Assembly: GCA_034770075.1 (NCBI GenBank)
Contig: JAVJAP010000028.1
Location: 372,001 to 436,000 of the forward strand
Reading direction: 5' to 3'
Length of the DNA: 64,000 nucleotides
Origin: Aralia elata
Lineage: Eukaryota > Streptophyta > Magnoliopsida > Apiales > Araliaceae
Shown: positions 11,327-22,345 of the stretch, piece after piece
Position numbering within the stretch: the first letter of the stretch is position 1
Layout: every line of letters begins with the position of its first letter
Program-made: the position numbers and the translations under genes
Notes under the pieces: model-generated
The model's database searches: none
Seen by the model: the letters and a program-made list of their open reading frames with translations, nothing else
What the model was told of the DNA's origin: nothing

Positions 11327-12704
11327 ATGGCTGATATTCCTAATCATAGTTCCATATCTCGGGAAGAGTTTGATGATTTCAAAAAACAGATGATGGAAAT
11401 GGCCACGATGCTAAAAGAGCAGTTCCTACTCAGACAGGATCCGCCAAGCCAAGGACCACATAATATTCCACCACCAGGGGGTGACCAGAATCCTCCTAAA
11501 AATATTGTAAACCTGGGTAAGGATGACCAACCCCAACTCAAGGACGAGCCAGTCATTACAAGTGCCGTTCCCATTCCTAGCAGGACAGTGATTACTATCC
11601 CAGAAGAAGGGGACAATGACGACCTTCGGAGAAAAATGAAACACATGGAGGAGACCATCCAATCTCTAAGGGGCATAGGCTCCCTGGGCAGGGTTAATTA
11701 TTCGGATCTATGTATTTTCCCCGGAGCCAGATATCCAGAAAAGTTCAAAGTTCCCGAGTTTGAAAAATACAATGGAAAGGGAGACCCCTATACACACTTG
11801 AAAATATACATTGGAGAACTCGGGTCTTATGCCGAAGACGAGGGGTTAAGAATGCAACTATTCCAGAAAAGCTTAACAGGGGAGGCAAGAATCTGGTATG
11901 CCCGCCTCGACAACGCCCGAATCCACAACTGGGAGGAATTGGCCCATACCTTCTTAACCCAATACAGCTTTCAGGCCCAGATGGCTCTTGACAGGTACCA
12001 AATGACAAAGGTTAAAAAACAGCCTAGGGAATCCTTCAGGGAATATGCGCAACGATGGAGGGGCATGGCCGCACAGGTAACCCCCCCGATGAGCGAATCA
12101 GAGATGGTAATGACCTTTGTAGACATTCAGGAGGCACCGTATTATGAGCGGGTCATCTCGGGGATTGGAAGACCCTTTGCTGAAATGATTAAACATGGAG
12201 AGATGGTTGACATGGGGTTGAAATCGGGTAAAATCCGGGATCTTACTGCTTTAGAAACTGCTGCCGAGCAAATACAGAATGGAAACTATGGCAGCACTTC
12301 CCGGAGGGTCCAAAAGAAAAAGGAGGAGGATGTCTCCCTCATCCTACAAGGGTCATCCAGAAAAGCAGAAAAGCCATCTTCCGGTACAGGTACAGAGGGG
12401 AGGGCCATCCCGACAGCCAAATTTCACAGATCAAAGGGCAGAGGGGCGAAGAAGATATGAGGCCTCGCAGAATCGAGTATTCACCCCGCTCGGGGAGCCG
12501 CTTGAACGGGTATTAGCGGTATTAGTAGCCCAAAAGAAGATAGTTGGTCTGGCACCACCGAGTGACCCAAAGGGTAGAAGGTTTGACCCGAGTAAGCGAT
12601 GTGCATACCACTCCAGTTCCCCTGGCCATGATACACAAGATTGCTGGACGTTGAAACATCGAATCCAAAACATGATAGACAGTGGGGAAATTGTGGTGGA
12701 ATAA
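11327..12704 (+). pseudogene. Tat gag (capsid and zinc knuckle), one frameshift
   Basis: The ATG at 11327 (MADIPNHSSISREEF) opens a 377-codon frame. Residues about 140-330 form a retrotransposon gag domain (motifs FKVPEFEKYNGKGDP, LTGEARIWYARL, MTKVKKQPRESFREYAQRW). Capsid homology ends near 12290 and continues in another frame (12279-12704), which has the conserved C-terminal block ending CAYHSSSPGHDTQDCW, a zinc-knuckle-like C/H cluster. The frame switch lies between about 12300 and 12400, and a TAA at 12702-12704 separates gag from protease. The shift could be a mutation or a programmed event; nothing in the sequence favours programming. The product would assemble virus-like particles in the cytoplasm. 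Confidence 0.85.
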
Positions 12705-14496
12705 CCGGACTCCCCGAATGTTAAGGCAAATCCCTTGCCAAGACATGATGGAGGGGGAGTTAATGCGACGGAGGCAAGTGAAGCTGGGGGGCCGCCAAGG
12801 TTGAACTATGTGCAGAAAGTTGAGGAGATGATCAACATGATACATGATCATGGGGATGCACGGGTAACGCCCATCAGGTTGATAGGGATAAGTACAAATG
12901 GCATGGAAAGACCTGTCAAGTTGACAGCCCCGAGGCCCATCATCCTTGCAGCAAGGCCGCAACTCCCTATCAGTAGTCTGAGGACTGTACCTTGGAATTA
13001 TGGGGGAATACCAGAGGAAGCGGCCAGTTGTGCTTCCGTGACGACCAAGGGGAACCCCTTATATCTTCCCGGGCAAGTCCTTGAGAGCCAAAAGAGAAAA
13101 AATGAAGAGGTTTCCGAGGAAAGGGCCATAGAGTTTTTGAAAAGGATGGATCACCCAGAAACGAGGGGGATCCAGATTTTAAATGAGGAATCAACCCTAA
13201 CATCAGTCATGGACTTGGTGTTGTCATCCAGTGAGCATTGCAAAACCCTGATGAAGGTTCTTGAGGAGGCATTTGTGTCCAAAGAAATTAGTGAGGAGGG
13301 TTTCGGCCAGCTGGTAGGCCACTTATTGGAAACCGATGCAATATCCTTTACGGATGAGGACATTCCCAAAGAGGGAAGGGGGCACCGAAAACCGCTACAC
13401 ATCGCGGTAATCTCCTCAGTATATGTCATGAATGGGGTGCTGATCGACGGGGGATCGGCATTGAATATATGTCCTCTCAGCACGCTGAAGAAAATGAACA
13501 TCAGTCCCAAGCGCCTACGGGCCAGTCATGTGGTGGTTCGGGCTTTTGACGGATCCCGGAGGGATACCATCGGAGAGATAGAATTGCCAGTGGAGATAGG
13601 GCCCTGTACTTTTGATATATCCTTCCAAGTCCTAGATATTACGGCAAGCTACAACCTGCTGTTAGGGAGGCCGTGGATACACATGGCCGGGGCAGTTCCT
13701 TCCACGCTCCACCAACAAATCAAGTTGATCATCGATGGGAATCTGGTAACCATCTCGGCCGAATGTGATGACCCTTCTCCTCCCAGGAGTGGCCTACCAG
13801 TAATCAATGTGGATGAGTCAGCGGCGCCTGCCAGCTTTCAAGCACTAGAGATTAGCACTCCCCATTATAGATGCCTGAGAGCTCCAGCTGTGAAACCAAG
13901 GGTCTCTCCGGAACTCACCTTTGTGGCCAGGGAAATGATTAAAATGAACTTCCAACCTGGACAGGGACTAGGAAAAAGAAGTCAGGGAATCACCGAGCCC
14001 ATCCACCTACCACAGCAGATAGGCAAAGTAGGATTGGGATACCATGTGGGCGCAATACGGGGACACCGTCAGGGTGCGACTCCGATTCGACTAGTTGGCA
14101 GTCCAGTGACCAAAGTCGACAATAAGCAGGGGATCAGCGGACCTGTGATTGGGGCAGGGAATGAAGAGTTAACCCCACACGTAATGAGTCGGCCCGGAGG
14201 GAAAGTTTCCTGCGGGAGGTCACAAAAGAGTTTGAAACCAAATGCTATATCCCCGGACAATCAACAAGCAGTAAGGAGGGGACGAATGTTATCACACCAC
14301 CGGGAGCCCAACAAGTTGTGCCTGTCATCGATTGGGCAGGGCTGATTATTCCTGGAGAAGATATGGAGAAGGACTCAGGCGACGTATCCGTAATCATCGG
14401 GGAGGTGTCCGATGTGAGGCCCTCCTTTATCCAGCGCATTTCATCTGACCTGACCATCGATAATTGGACCCAGAAACCAGTGATATCCAAACAAGG
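12705..14496 (+). CDS. Tat protease with G-patch motif (first exon of pol)
   Basis: A 536-codon frame (12735-14345) carries on from gag in the same phase after the TAA at 12702. A retropepsin-type site LIDGGSALN lies near residue 235, followed by the hydrophobic strands LPVEIGPCTFDISFQVLDI and NLLLGRPWIH. Near residues 400-425 MIKMNFQPGQGLGKRSQG is a G-patch motif, a known accessory of Ogre/Tat polyproteins. A phase change near 14190-14215 moves the reading frame, which then runs through VPVIDWAGLIIPGEDMEK to KQG at 14496. There an apparent intron starts. The protease would process the gag-pol precursor; the frame break suggests this copy is defective. Confidence 0.8.
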
Positions 14497-14663
14497 GTAA
14501 AGCTCGACGTCAGGGTGGTTAACCCTAGAGGATGGGGGAATGAAGAAGTTTTATTTTGTTGTTGCTTTATTTCTGCATAATTGTGTCGTTTCTTCGTGTT
14601 ATTTGAAATTGCGATCGTCGTGAAAAATGATTTATATATGACAAGTATTTTGTTTCATGTCAG
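14497..14663 (+). other. Putative 167-nt intron between protease and RT
   Basis: A GTAAAG donor at 14497 and a pyrimidine-rich acceptor ending TTTCATGTCAG at 14663 bound an AT-rich stretch containing stops in the upstream phase. Removing it joins the upstream frame (ending KQ then two bases of a Gly codon) to the downstream frame (CTHLSNP) without a shift. Ogre elements are known to splice at this place. Confidence 0.65.
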
Positions 14664-17600
14664 GTGTACCCATTTGAGTAATCCTTGCCTAACAAATGGT
14701 CTTTCAAATTTGAATGATGATTATGATTTTGACATTGAGCTGGATTTCGATTTAATGGGCATTGAACAAGACGAGACAGATTACGACGACGCGCCTGAGG
14801 AGATCAAAGGATGGGTCGAGGATAAACCCAAACCCAATTTGGACCAGACCGTCACCATTGATATTGGAACCCCTGATAAGCCAAAGGAACTCAAGATAGG
14901 GACAGACCTTACCCCCAGCCAAAAAGCCGAAATAATTGAGTTACTAAGCCAATATGAGGATGTCTTTGCCTGGTCACACGAGGATATGATCGGATTGTCC
15001 ACCGACATCGTGGTCCACCGGTTGCCCATCAAGGAGGGTTTCAGGCCTGTCAAGCAGAAACTAAGAAAGTTGAAACCTGAGTGGAGCTTAAAAGTGAAGG
15101 AGGAGATCATTAAACAATTCAGGGCCGGAATCATTATGGTGTCCACTTACCCGGAATGGCTATCCAATGTAGTCCCAGTGGCTAAACCGGGAGGAAAGGT
15201 GAGGGTATGCGTGGACTACAGAGATCTAAACGAGGCCAGTCTCAAGGACAACTTCCCGGTGCCTTTCATACACATCCTGGTGGATAACACAGCCCAGTAC
15301 GAAATGTACTCTTTTGTGGATTGCTTCGCGGGATATCATCAGATAATGGTGGCGGAGGAAGATCGGGAAAAGACCGCATTCATCACCCCTTGGGGCACTT
15401 TCTGCTATAGACGACTGACTTTTGGCCTCACAAACGCGGGGGCTACTTATCAGAGAGCCATGATGGCCTTGTTCCACGATATGATGCACAAGGAGATAGA
15501 GGTCTACGTGGACGACATTATTGTGAAATCGAAGGTAGAGTCCGATCATATAACTCATCTCAAAAAGCTATTCGATCGGCTCAGAAAGTATAATCTGAAA
15601 CTCAATCCAGCCAAGTGTGCTTTCGGAGTACAATCGGGCAAGCTCTTGGGATTCCTGGTTAGTGATCGGGGCATTGAGGTGGATCCAGCAAAGATTAAGG
15701 CCATTGTGGATATGCCGGCACCCCACACAGAGAAGGAGATAAGAGGATTCCTGGGGAGAATAAACTTCATCAGCCGTTTTATATCCCACTTGACGACTAC
15801 ATGTGAGCCGATTTTTAAACTGTTAAGAAAAGGGGTGTCCCAAGAATGGAATGAGCAATGTCAGAGGGCGTTTCAGACCATTAAGAAACAATTGACGGAG
15901 GCACCAGTGCTGGTACCCCCGAAGGATGGGATCCCTCTGTTTATGTATATATCGGTAAATGCCATCGCGATGGGATGTATGTTGGGACAGAAAAATGAGG
16001 CGGGAAAAGAGCAGGCCATCTATTACCTCAGCAAAAGATTTAGCCAATGTGAGCAGAATTACACTCCCATTGAGAAGACCTGTTGTGCTCTGGCCTGGGC
16101 TGCAGGGAGATTACAGCACTACCTCCATGGGCATACAACGTACCTGATATCAAGAATGGATCCCCTGAAATATATTTTCGAAAGGCCCATGCTGAATTGT
16201 CGACTATCAAGATGGCAGTTAATTTTACAACAGTTTGACATGGTGTACGTGACCCAGAAGGCCATGAAAGGGCAGGGAATTGCAGATCAGTTGGCAGAAG
16301 CCCCGGCAGGAGGGATGGAGCCGTTAGAAACTCCTCTCCCGGGCGAGGATATATTTTGGGTATCGCGCGAAAAATGTGATGACGAGGGACAATTCTGGAA
16401 GCTGTATTTTGATGGTGCCATGAATGCCGAGGGGGCAGGAGCCGGAGCGGTCCTAGTCTCTATCACCGGAGAACAGTACCCCGTGGCCACTAAACTTCGT
16501 TTCAGCAATTCGAACAACACCGCTGAATACGAGGGGTGTATCTTGGGACTCCGATTGGCCCGTGACATGGGAGTAAAAAGACTAGCGGTGTTCGGGGATT
16601 CAGAATTGGTAATCAGACAAGCAATCGGGGTATACAACACTAAGGAGCTTTGGTTACTTCCATACCATCGTTGTGTCACCCAGCTTATGCAAGAGTTCGA
16701 AGATATCGCCTTCCGCCATATTCCTCGGGGACGAAATGATTTTGCCGATGCATTGGCGACTTTGGCTTCCTTAATCCACGTGATCAAGAGTAGGGACAGT
16801 CCACGGATTGAGATCACCGTACAGAATGCCCCGGCATATGAGGAAAATGTGGCAGTGTTATCAAACGAGGTGGTGTTGACAAGGCAGCCCTGGTATCACG
16901 ACATCAGGGAATATCTGAGAGACAGATCCCTTCCCGATCAGGCAAATCGGACTGAAAGGGTGAGAATTCAAAAGATGGCGACGAAGTTTTACCTGAGTGG
17001 CGATTCACTTTACAAAAGGGATGCCGGGTTGGGACTGTTGCAATGCGTAGACGAAACGCAATCCCAAAGGATTATGAATGAAATCCATGGCGGGGTGTGT
17101 GGGCCACATATGAGTGGACCGATGTTGGCCAAAAAGATCTTGAGGACAGGGTATTATTGGTTAACGCTGAAGGCCGATTGCGATGATCATGTCAAACGGT
17201 GTTACCAATGCCAGGCGCACGGTAATGTGATCCATACACCTCCCAATGAACTGCACTGTATGACTTCCCCGTGGCCATTTTCAATGTGGGGAATGGATGT
17301 AATCGGACCAATAGAGCCCAAAGCAAGCAACGGGCACCGATTCATTTTCGTCATGATCGATTATTTCACCAAATGGGTAGAGGCAGCTTCTTTCCCTAAA
17401 GTAACTCAGGAGGTCATCGTCAACTTCGTCAGGAATAATGTCATTTGCCGATATGGGCAACCTGAGGTTGTGGTCTCCGACAATGCCAAGAATTTAAACA
17501 ACGCCCTCATGAAGGAACTGTGTGACCAGTTCAAGATTAAGCATCTCAATTCCGTCATTTACCGTCCTAAGATGAATGGGGCAGTGGAGGCTGCAAATAA

Positions 17601-18140
17601 AAACATCAAGAAGATCATGGCGAAAATGTCTGCTAATCATCGGGGATGGCCGGATCTGTTACCCCTCACCCTGCTGGCATACCGAACATCAACGCGTACT
17701 TCTACAGGGGCAACCCCTTACGCTTTGGTGTATGGAATGGAGGCTGTCCTGCCGGTTGAAGTTGAGATGGCGTCCCTCAGAATAGTGATCGATGCTCAGA
17801 TAAGCGAGGAGGATTGGATGCAAAGTCGATACGACCAATTGGCCCTAATTGATGAGAGGAGGGTGGCTGCTGTTTGGCACGGCCAGCTATATCAACAGAG
17901 GATCTCCCGATCATACAACAAAAGGATCAGGCCTCGGAAATTCAAGGAGAATGACCTGGTGCTAAAGAGAGTCATGTCTTGTCAAGACGAAGCCAAGGGG
18001 AAAGTTTTGCCCCGAATTGGGAAGGACCATTCATGATTAAGAAAGTGCTATCCGGAGGAGCCCTCATATTGCAAGAAATGGATGGTGAGGTATTTCCACA
18101 ACCCCTCAATGCTGACTCGGTGAAGCGGTTCTACGCTTAA
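14664..18140 (+). CDS. Tat pol: RT, RNase H, archaeal-type RNase H, integrase
   Basis: The open frame spans 14581-18036; if the intron is used, coding begins at 14664. RT occupies about residues 100-420 of that frame, with PVAKPGGKVRVCVDYRDLNE, FVDCFAGYHQI and the catalytic box VYVDDIIVKSK near residue 308. The first RNase H follows (LGQKNEAGKEQAIYYLSKRF). A second, archaeal-type RNase H begins near residue 605 (LYFDGAMN, AEYEG, GDSELV, ADALATLASL). Integrase has an H2C2 zinc site (835-877, ending CYQCQ) and the DDE residues in GMDVIGP, VVSDNAKN and GAVEAANKN. Two RNase H domains are diagnostic of the Tat lineage. A one-base slip near 18010 truncates the frame; in the next phase the C-terminus continues to NADSVKRFYA and a TAA at 18140. 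Confidence 0.93.
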
Positions 18141-18167
18141 ATCATCAGTTTTTTTTTTCCTTGAGAG

Positions 18168-18216
18168 CGAACTACGTAGGACCTGATCTCCCAACTTGTG
18201 GGGGTACGTAGGCAGC
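18168..18216 (+). other. Post-pol motif with twin ACGTAGG
   Basis: GAACTACGTAGGACC is followed by GGGGGTACGTAGGCAGCC, so the palindromic core TACGTA occurs twice about 35 bp apart, right after pol. From memory this signature recurs after pol in many Tat-lineage elements. Its function is unknown to me. Confidence 0.5.
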
Positions 18217-18651
18217 CATCATGGCGCGGTCCGATCCTTTAAAAAAAATAATCCTTTCCCTAACCAAAACTAATTTTCGATAGCCAGATAAAACCTTCCT
18301 ACACCCTCAAAACCTTCCCGAAACCAACTGCCTAACCAGTTTCATCCCAGAATACATACCCTGATCCAACCCAAACAGTTATCCAAAATCTGAGATTCAA
18401 TCCGACGAAATCAAAAGGTGTGCGGCAATATCTGTCAAATCTCCATCAAGTCTTGAGGAAAGAAAGAAGGTGAAATGTCAAAATCATGGTCAGTTGGATA
18501 AAATGATGATCCAATGGATGGCAATGATACGACAAAAGGGGAAAATGACTAAATTTAAATGCATGTCTATATATATAAGTCGTTTTATTACAAGATTTCT
18601 CTTTCAATAACTGATGAAACCAACATAGTCCTATGCAGGAAATAAAATAAT
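18217..18651. other. Spacer between pol and the antisense genes
   Basis: No coding frame on either strand. It would contain the 3' ends of both the sense pol transcript and the antisense transcript. I see no unambiguous polyadenylation signal for either. Confidence 0.4.
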
Positions 18652-20217
18652 CTACAAATCTGAAACTAGCCGAAGCAGGATGGACAGGGTGGTGGATAGA
18701 TCTGAAGCATCAGCATCTCCTGCAATCTGCTGCCCCATCATATCAATACGATCCAGTAAAGCAGTAGCTCGGCTGACAGTCCCAAAATGAGCATCTACCA
18801 CTGCCCTGGTCTGAAATACAATGGCCTCTCTATCAGCAATGGCAGCATCTCTAGCCCGAATGGCCTCATCTCTCTCGGCGAGGGCGGCATCCCTCTCGGC
18901 TTCAGTAGTAATCAGGGCCAGGCGGAGTCGGGAATCCTCAGCGACCCGACTCAGGGCAGAATCGGCTGAAATGGAATGGTCTGTGGTATCTTCTGTGGAA
19001 ATCACTCCAGAGTCATCAAAGGCCCCAGTCCGACTCAAACTAGCCGAATCCAGGTCTCCACGCAACCACTGTACGTAGGCAAATGTCTGGATGTGACAGC
19101 TCGCACTATATTCGGCAAAGATCCTGCGATCCCAAAGCTCGTATACCTGCAATAGATCCCTCTCTGTACAGGATGATATAAGGAATCGGTATGAGGCTGC
19201 ACCCGCGAAGGGGTGTAAATCCTGTGTCTGATCAAACTGCCCCATAACCGCCAGGGGATGATAGGTCGTCACGCCCCTTAACCCAGCCATGGGAATGAAA
19301 TCCATGCCAGGCACATGAGTCAAGAAGCTCATGAAGGAGCAATAGCCCGAGTAAACCAATAGATGAAAGGGGTCCTCAATGATAGACAAAAATGAGGTCC
19401 AGGAGGCCACATCAGTACAACTCGCGGGACGAAGCGAAAACTGCGTGGTTATGTCATGGCTGAAGCAAAACCCTTGGCGATGGAAATGGCCGATGGGACT
19501 AAGATGACTCATGAACCACATATACAATAAGGTCGAACTCCCTCTGAAGAGTCTCCCTCGGAAGGACTGGCAATATGTGGCCGACATATAGGTATCCGCC
19601 AATATCATGGGGAGAATGGTGTGATCCTCCTGAAGGGCCCTAATGGTCGCAACAATCCGCATGTCCAAATGATCGGATCCTGCAGGCAAATACAAAACTG
19701 AGATGACACAGGCCATCAGAACGCCCACTCTCAAGGCATCCCAGCGCTCCTCGGACACGGAAAAATCACCGAGGAAAAGACGGAAACTGTCAGGTGAGCC
19801 AAATCGGTCAATCAAGAATTGAAGAGGAACCATATGGTCTGATGTGATTACCGGTAATAAGACAGCCCTCCGCAAACCGGTGAAAGTCAAGAATTGACGG
19901 CGCATGGAACCGACGGTAACCCTAACACAGGGACCATCCAACGACAAGCCGGTGAAGCGAGCATACTCCTCAAGGGTGGGGGTCAGCTCTACTGTCCCAA
20001 ACCTAAACACCTGACGGGCAGGGGCCCAATAGCTCAGAAGACCATCCACAAAGCCCGCTGGCACCCGGAAGGTTAATAAGGACCAAGAATGTCCCAAAAG
20101 ACCATCTACGATAACCCTATCTGCTGGCAGTAGACTGTCCAACCAGCGGAAGAGGCTGCCAACCAACCCTGTGGGAGGAGTGGAATCCAAACGAACCACG
20201 GCATCTGAGGACGACAT
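18652..20217 (-). CDS. Antisense ORF of the Tat element, DUF7745/PMD-like with coiled-coil tail
   Basis: The antisense frame is uninterrupted from 20319. I prefer the ATG at 20217 (MSSSDAVVRLDSTPP) because the 34 codons before it look non-coding and TTTTTTCACAG directly precedes that ATG, resembling a splice acceptor. The N-terminal half carries VFRFGTVELTPTLEEYARFTGL and later LYMWFMSHLSPIGH, a pattern I recall from plant DUF7745/plant-mobile-domain-like proteins. The C-terminal 100 residues are charged with heptad-like repeats (AERDAALAERDEAIRARDAA), a likely coiled coil. No catalytic residues are evident. Antisense ORFs after pol are known in Retand-type Tat elements and their role is unresolved. 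It lies downstream of the other antisense gene and may share its transcript. Confidence 0.75.
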   Translation of the reverse strand: MSSSDAVVRLDSTPPTGLVGSLFRWLDSLLPADRVIVDGLLGHSWSLLTFRVPAGFVDGLLSYWAPARQVFRFGTVELTPTLEEYARFTGLSLDGPCVRVTVGSMRRQFLTFTGLRRAVLLPVITSDHMVPLQFLIDRFGSPDSFRLFLGDFSVSEERWDALRVGVLMACVISVLYLPAGSDHLDMRIVATIRALQEDHTILPMILADTYMSATYCQSFRGRLFRGSSTLLYMWFMSHLSPIGHFHRQGFCFSHDITTQFSLRPASCTDVASWTSFLSIIEDPFHLLVYSGYCSFMSFLTHVPGMDFIPMAGLRGVTTYHPLAVMGQFDQTQDLHPFAGAASYRFLISSCTERDLLQVYELWDRRIFAEYSASCHIQTFAYVQWLRGDLDSASLSRTGAFDDSGVISTEDTTDHSISADSALSRVAEDSRLRLALITTEAERDAALAERDEAIRARDAAIADREAIVFQTRAVVDAHFGTVSRATALLDRIDMMGQQIAGDADASDLSTTLSILLRLVSDL

Positions 20218-20430
20218 CTGTGAAAAAATAGTATCAAAAAAGACTGTACAGGGGTCATTCTCTACCCATAAATAAAAAGCATGCATCATACAGTTAATAA
20301 TAAAGCAGGTGAATCCCATAAAGATGAAAAGAAACTGTGCGTAAATAAATAAATGAGTTCAGTACATAGTGCATAAATGAAAAAGAAATCTAAGCAGGTG
20401 CCAATACAAAAGGCCCTATCCTATCCTGGT

Positions 20431-22345
20431 CTAAATAAAATCAGTATCATCTATGAAAGCAGGATCCTCGAACTGATCCCCCGGAGTCGTCGAGCTCGGA
20501 GGACCAAAGTTCATATCAGGGATGTAGGGATGCGCTGTGGCATCAGATGAACTCGGGCCTGCATCATAACCTGCACCGTCAGGATCGTAGGTGTAAGCCT
20601 CCTCCGGGGTCCGGCCCAACCCCCGAATAAACAGCGACAACTGATCCACCTAACGGGTCAATGTGGCGATCTGCTCAGCGTGGGTAGGGGTCCGAACACA
20701 GGCAGCCCAATCGGTCATCGTAACCGAGCCTGGAACCATGTCTCCAAGAAAGAAAGTGGCCCGAGTCTGGGGACCGATGGTACGAGGTACCCACCAAGTC
20801 CTGAAAGCCTCACTCGTACTGGGGCCTGTGGAAAGCATCCGACCATCCTCCCCGGCGAGCATGATCTCCGATGGCTGAGAATCCAGCGGCCAGAAAGTAG
20901 TGAAAGAAAGGGAGTGCGGGATGCGGATCTCCCCAGTGACGCATCTGAACGCGCGCTCTCCCAGATACATCACCCAGCCTCCAACACTCTGCAAAGTGAG
21001 GCGACGGGTGGAAAGCTCGAACTCCGGGCCGGAAGGATGCCCGTCAGCAAACCCCACAGTCAGATGCTCGGAGAGGTAGGGAATCCAGACGACGTCGGCA
21101 GCCGTGATCAACTCTAGCTGAATACGACAATGTGCAAAGCTGCCCGACACGGGGACCTCCTCCAGAGTACTGTGATGCCATCGCCGACCCCGAGGATAAG
21201 TGTCCGGGCCCAGAGTAGTGATGGGCCTCAGACATGGCAGCCGCTCGTAAGCCCAGAACTGTGAATAGAAACAAGGCAAGGCATGAGTCACTATCAAATA
21301 CAGAAAAGAGATGAAAGGAAAAGAAATACAGTAAGAGAGAGGAGGAGGGGACTCACCAACAGAAAGTGGTAGAAGCCGAGCCAGGCATCAGTCTGTCCCT
21401 CTGAGCATAGACGCATGCCATGGAGAAAATAGGCAAAGGTGAATGACCCCCAGTCATAGTCACCGATGCGGTCCACGTCTCTGACCGCTCCTACGACGCT
21501 GAAATGAATGGTGGAGGAGTTGTTCCCCAGAAAACAACCCCTCATGATGGTCAGGAACAGGCGTCGTAGCAGAATGTCCCTGGTGCCCTGATCCGCGGGA
21601 ATGGGCAGTGCGTACAGACCCCCAACAGCATCGACAGCCAAAGCGCCAGATCGAATGCTACGGGCCTTAAAGACCCGATCCTCAGCACCGAAGCCCAATT
21701 AAACTCGGACCTCCACTGGAGTGATATCAAGATCCAGGGGGACACGGGACCCGGTGAACTCTATGCCCGTAATGTACCTCCAATCCCAGGGGGTCAGCAC
21801 GACCTCGCAGTCAAGAAGATGGAGAGACTGCGTATGGTGGAACCATCGCTCGGATAAAGCCCTCATGTAACCCCAGGGGCACTGACGGGGAATGATAGTG
21901 AAGAAATGTCGAAAGCCCCAAGAGTCCACCATCTCCCGGTAATCACTATGCAGGGCTGCGTAGAGAGAGTAAATGTTGAACCAATTACCCCTCGGCTGGG
22001 TAAACTCAGGCACCTGTGAAAATCACCAATGGGTCAATCCAGATAGAACCGGAAATTGAGAAATCAAGAACAAATGAAAAGCCGAATCGAGGATACCTCA
22101 TTAGCCACAAGAGATGCCGAGGGATGACGACTGAGATCCCGACCCAATAGATCGGGTATCTGGACAGAAGCGCCAGATAATGCGCGATGAGTGGGGGGAG
22201 CTGATGTGCTGGAAGACGGCTCCTCCACCGCAACCTCCGGAGGAGCAACCTCCTCAACGTCCGGGTGATCAGGACGGATGACAGACTCCGCCAAGCGACG
22301 AGCCTGACGGGTACGAGGGGGAATAGGGGCAGGTGCAGCCCTACG
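20431..22345 (-). pseudogene. Antisense plant-mobile-domain-type gene with two introns and two stops
   Basis: Three antisense exons join in phase. Exon 1 (ends 22097, ...SLVANE; start unresolved, inside or near the tandem array) uses donor GTATCC. Intron 1 is 22014-22096, acceptor TTTTCACAG. Exon 2 (21357-22013) holds LLDCEVVLTPWDWRYITGIE and GDYDWGSFTFAYFLHGM. Intron 2 is 21259-21356 (GTGAGT to TATTCACAG). Exon 3 starts FWAYERLPCLRP at 21258. The order 'TPWDWRYITGI ... YDWGSFTFAYF ... FWAYERLP' matches the plant mobile domain seen in MAIN/MAIL-type proteins. In-frame TAA (21699-21701) and TAG (20650-20652) interrupt it; both are explained by single C-to-T changes from CAA and CAG, and open frame continues after each, to 20431. 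Function in the element is unknown; capture of a host PMD gene is plausible. Confidence 0.7.

Noticed and set aside
14781..16817. Minus-strand frames inside the Tat pol gene (121, 110 and 176 codons)
   Set aside because: They are antisense shadows of a well-supported RT/RNase H frame.
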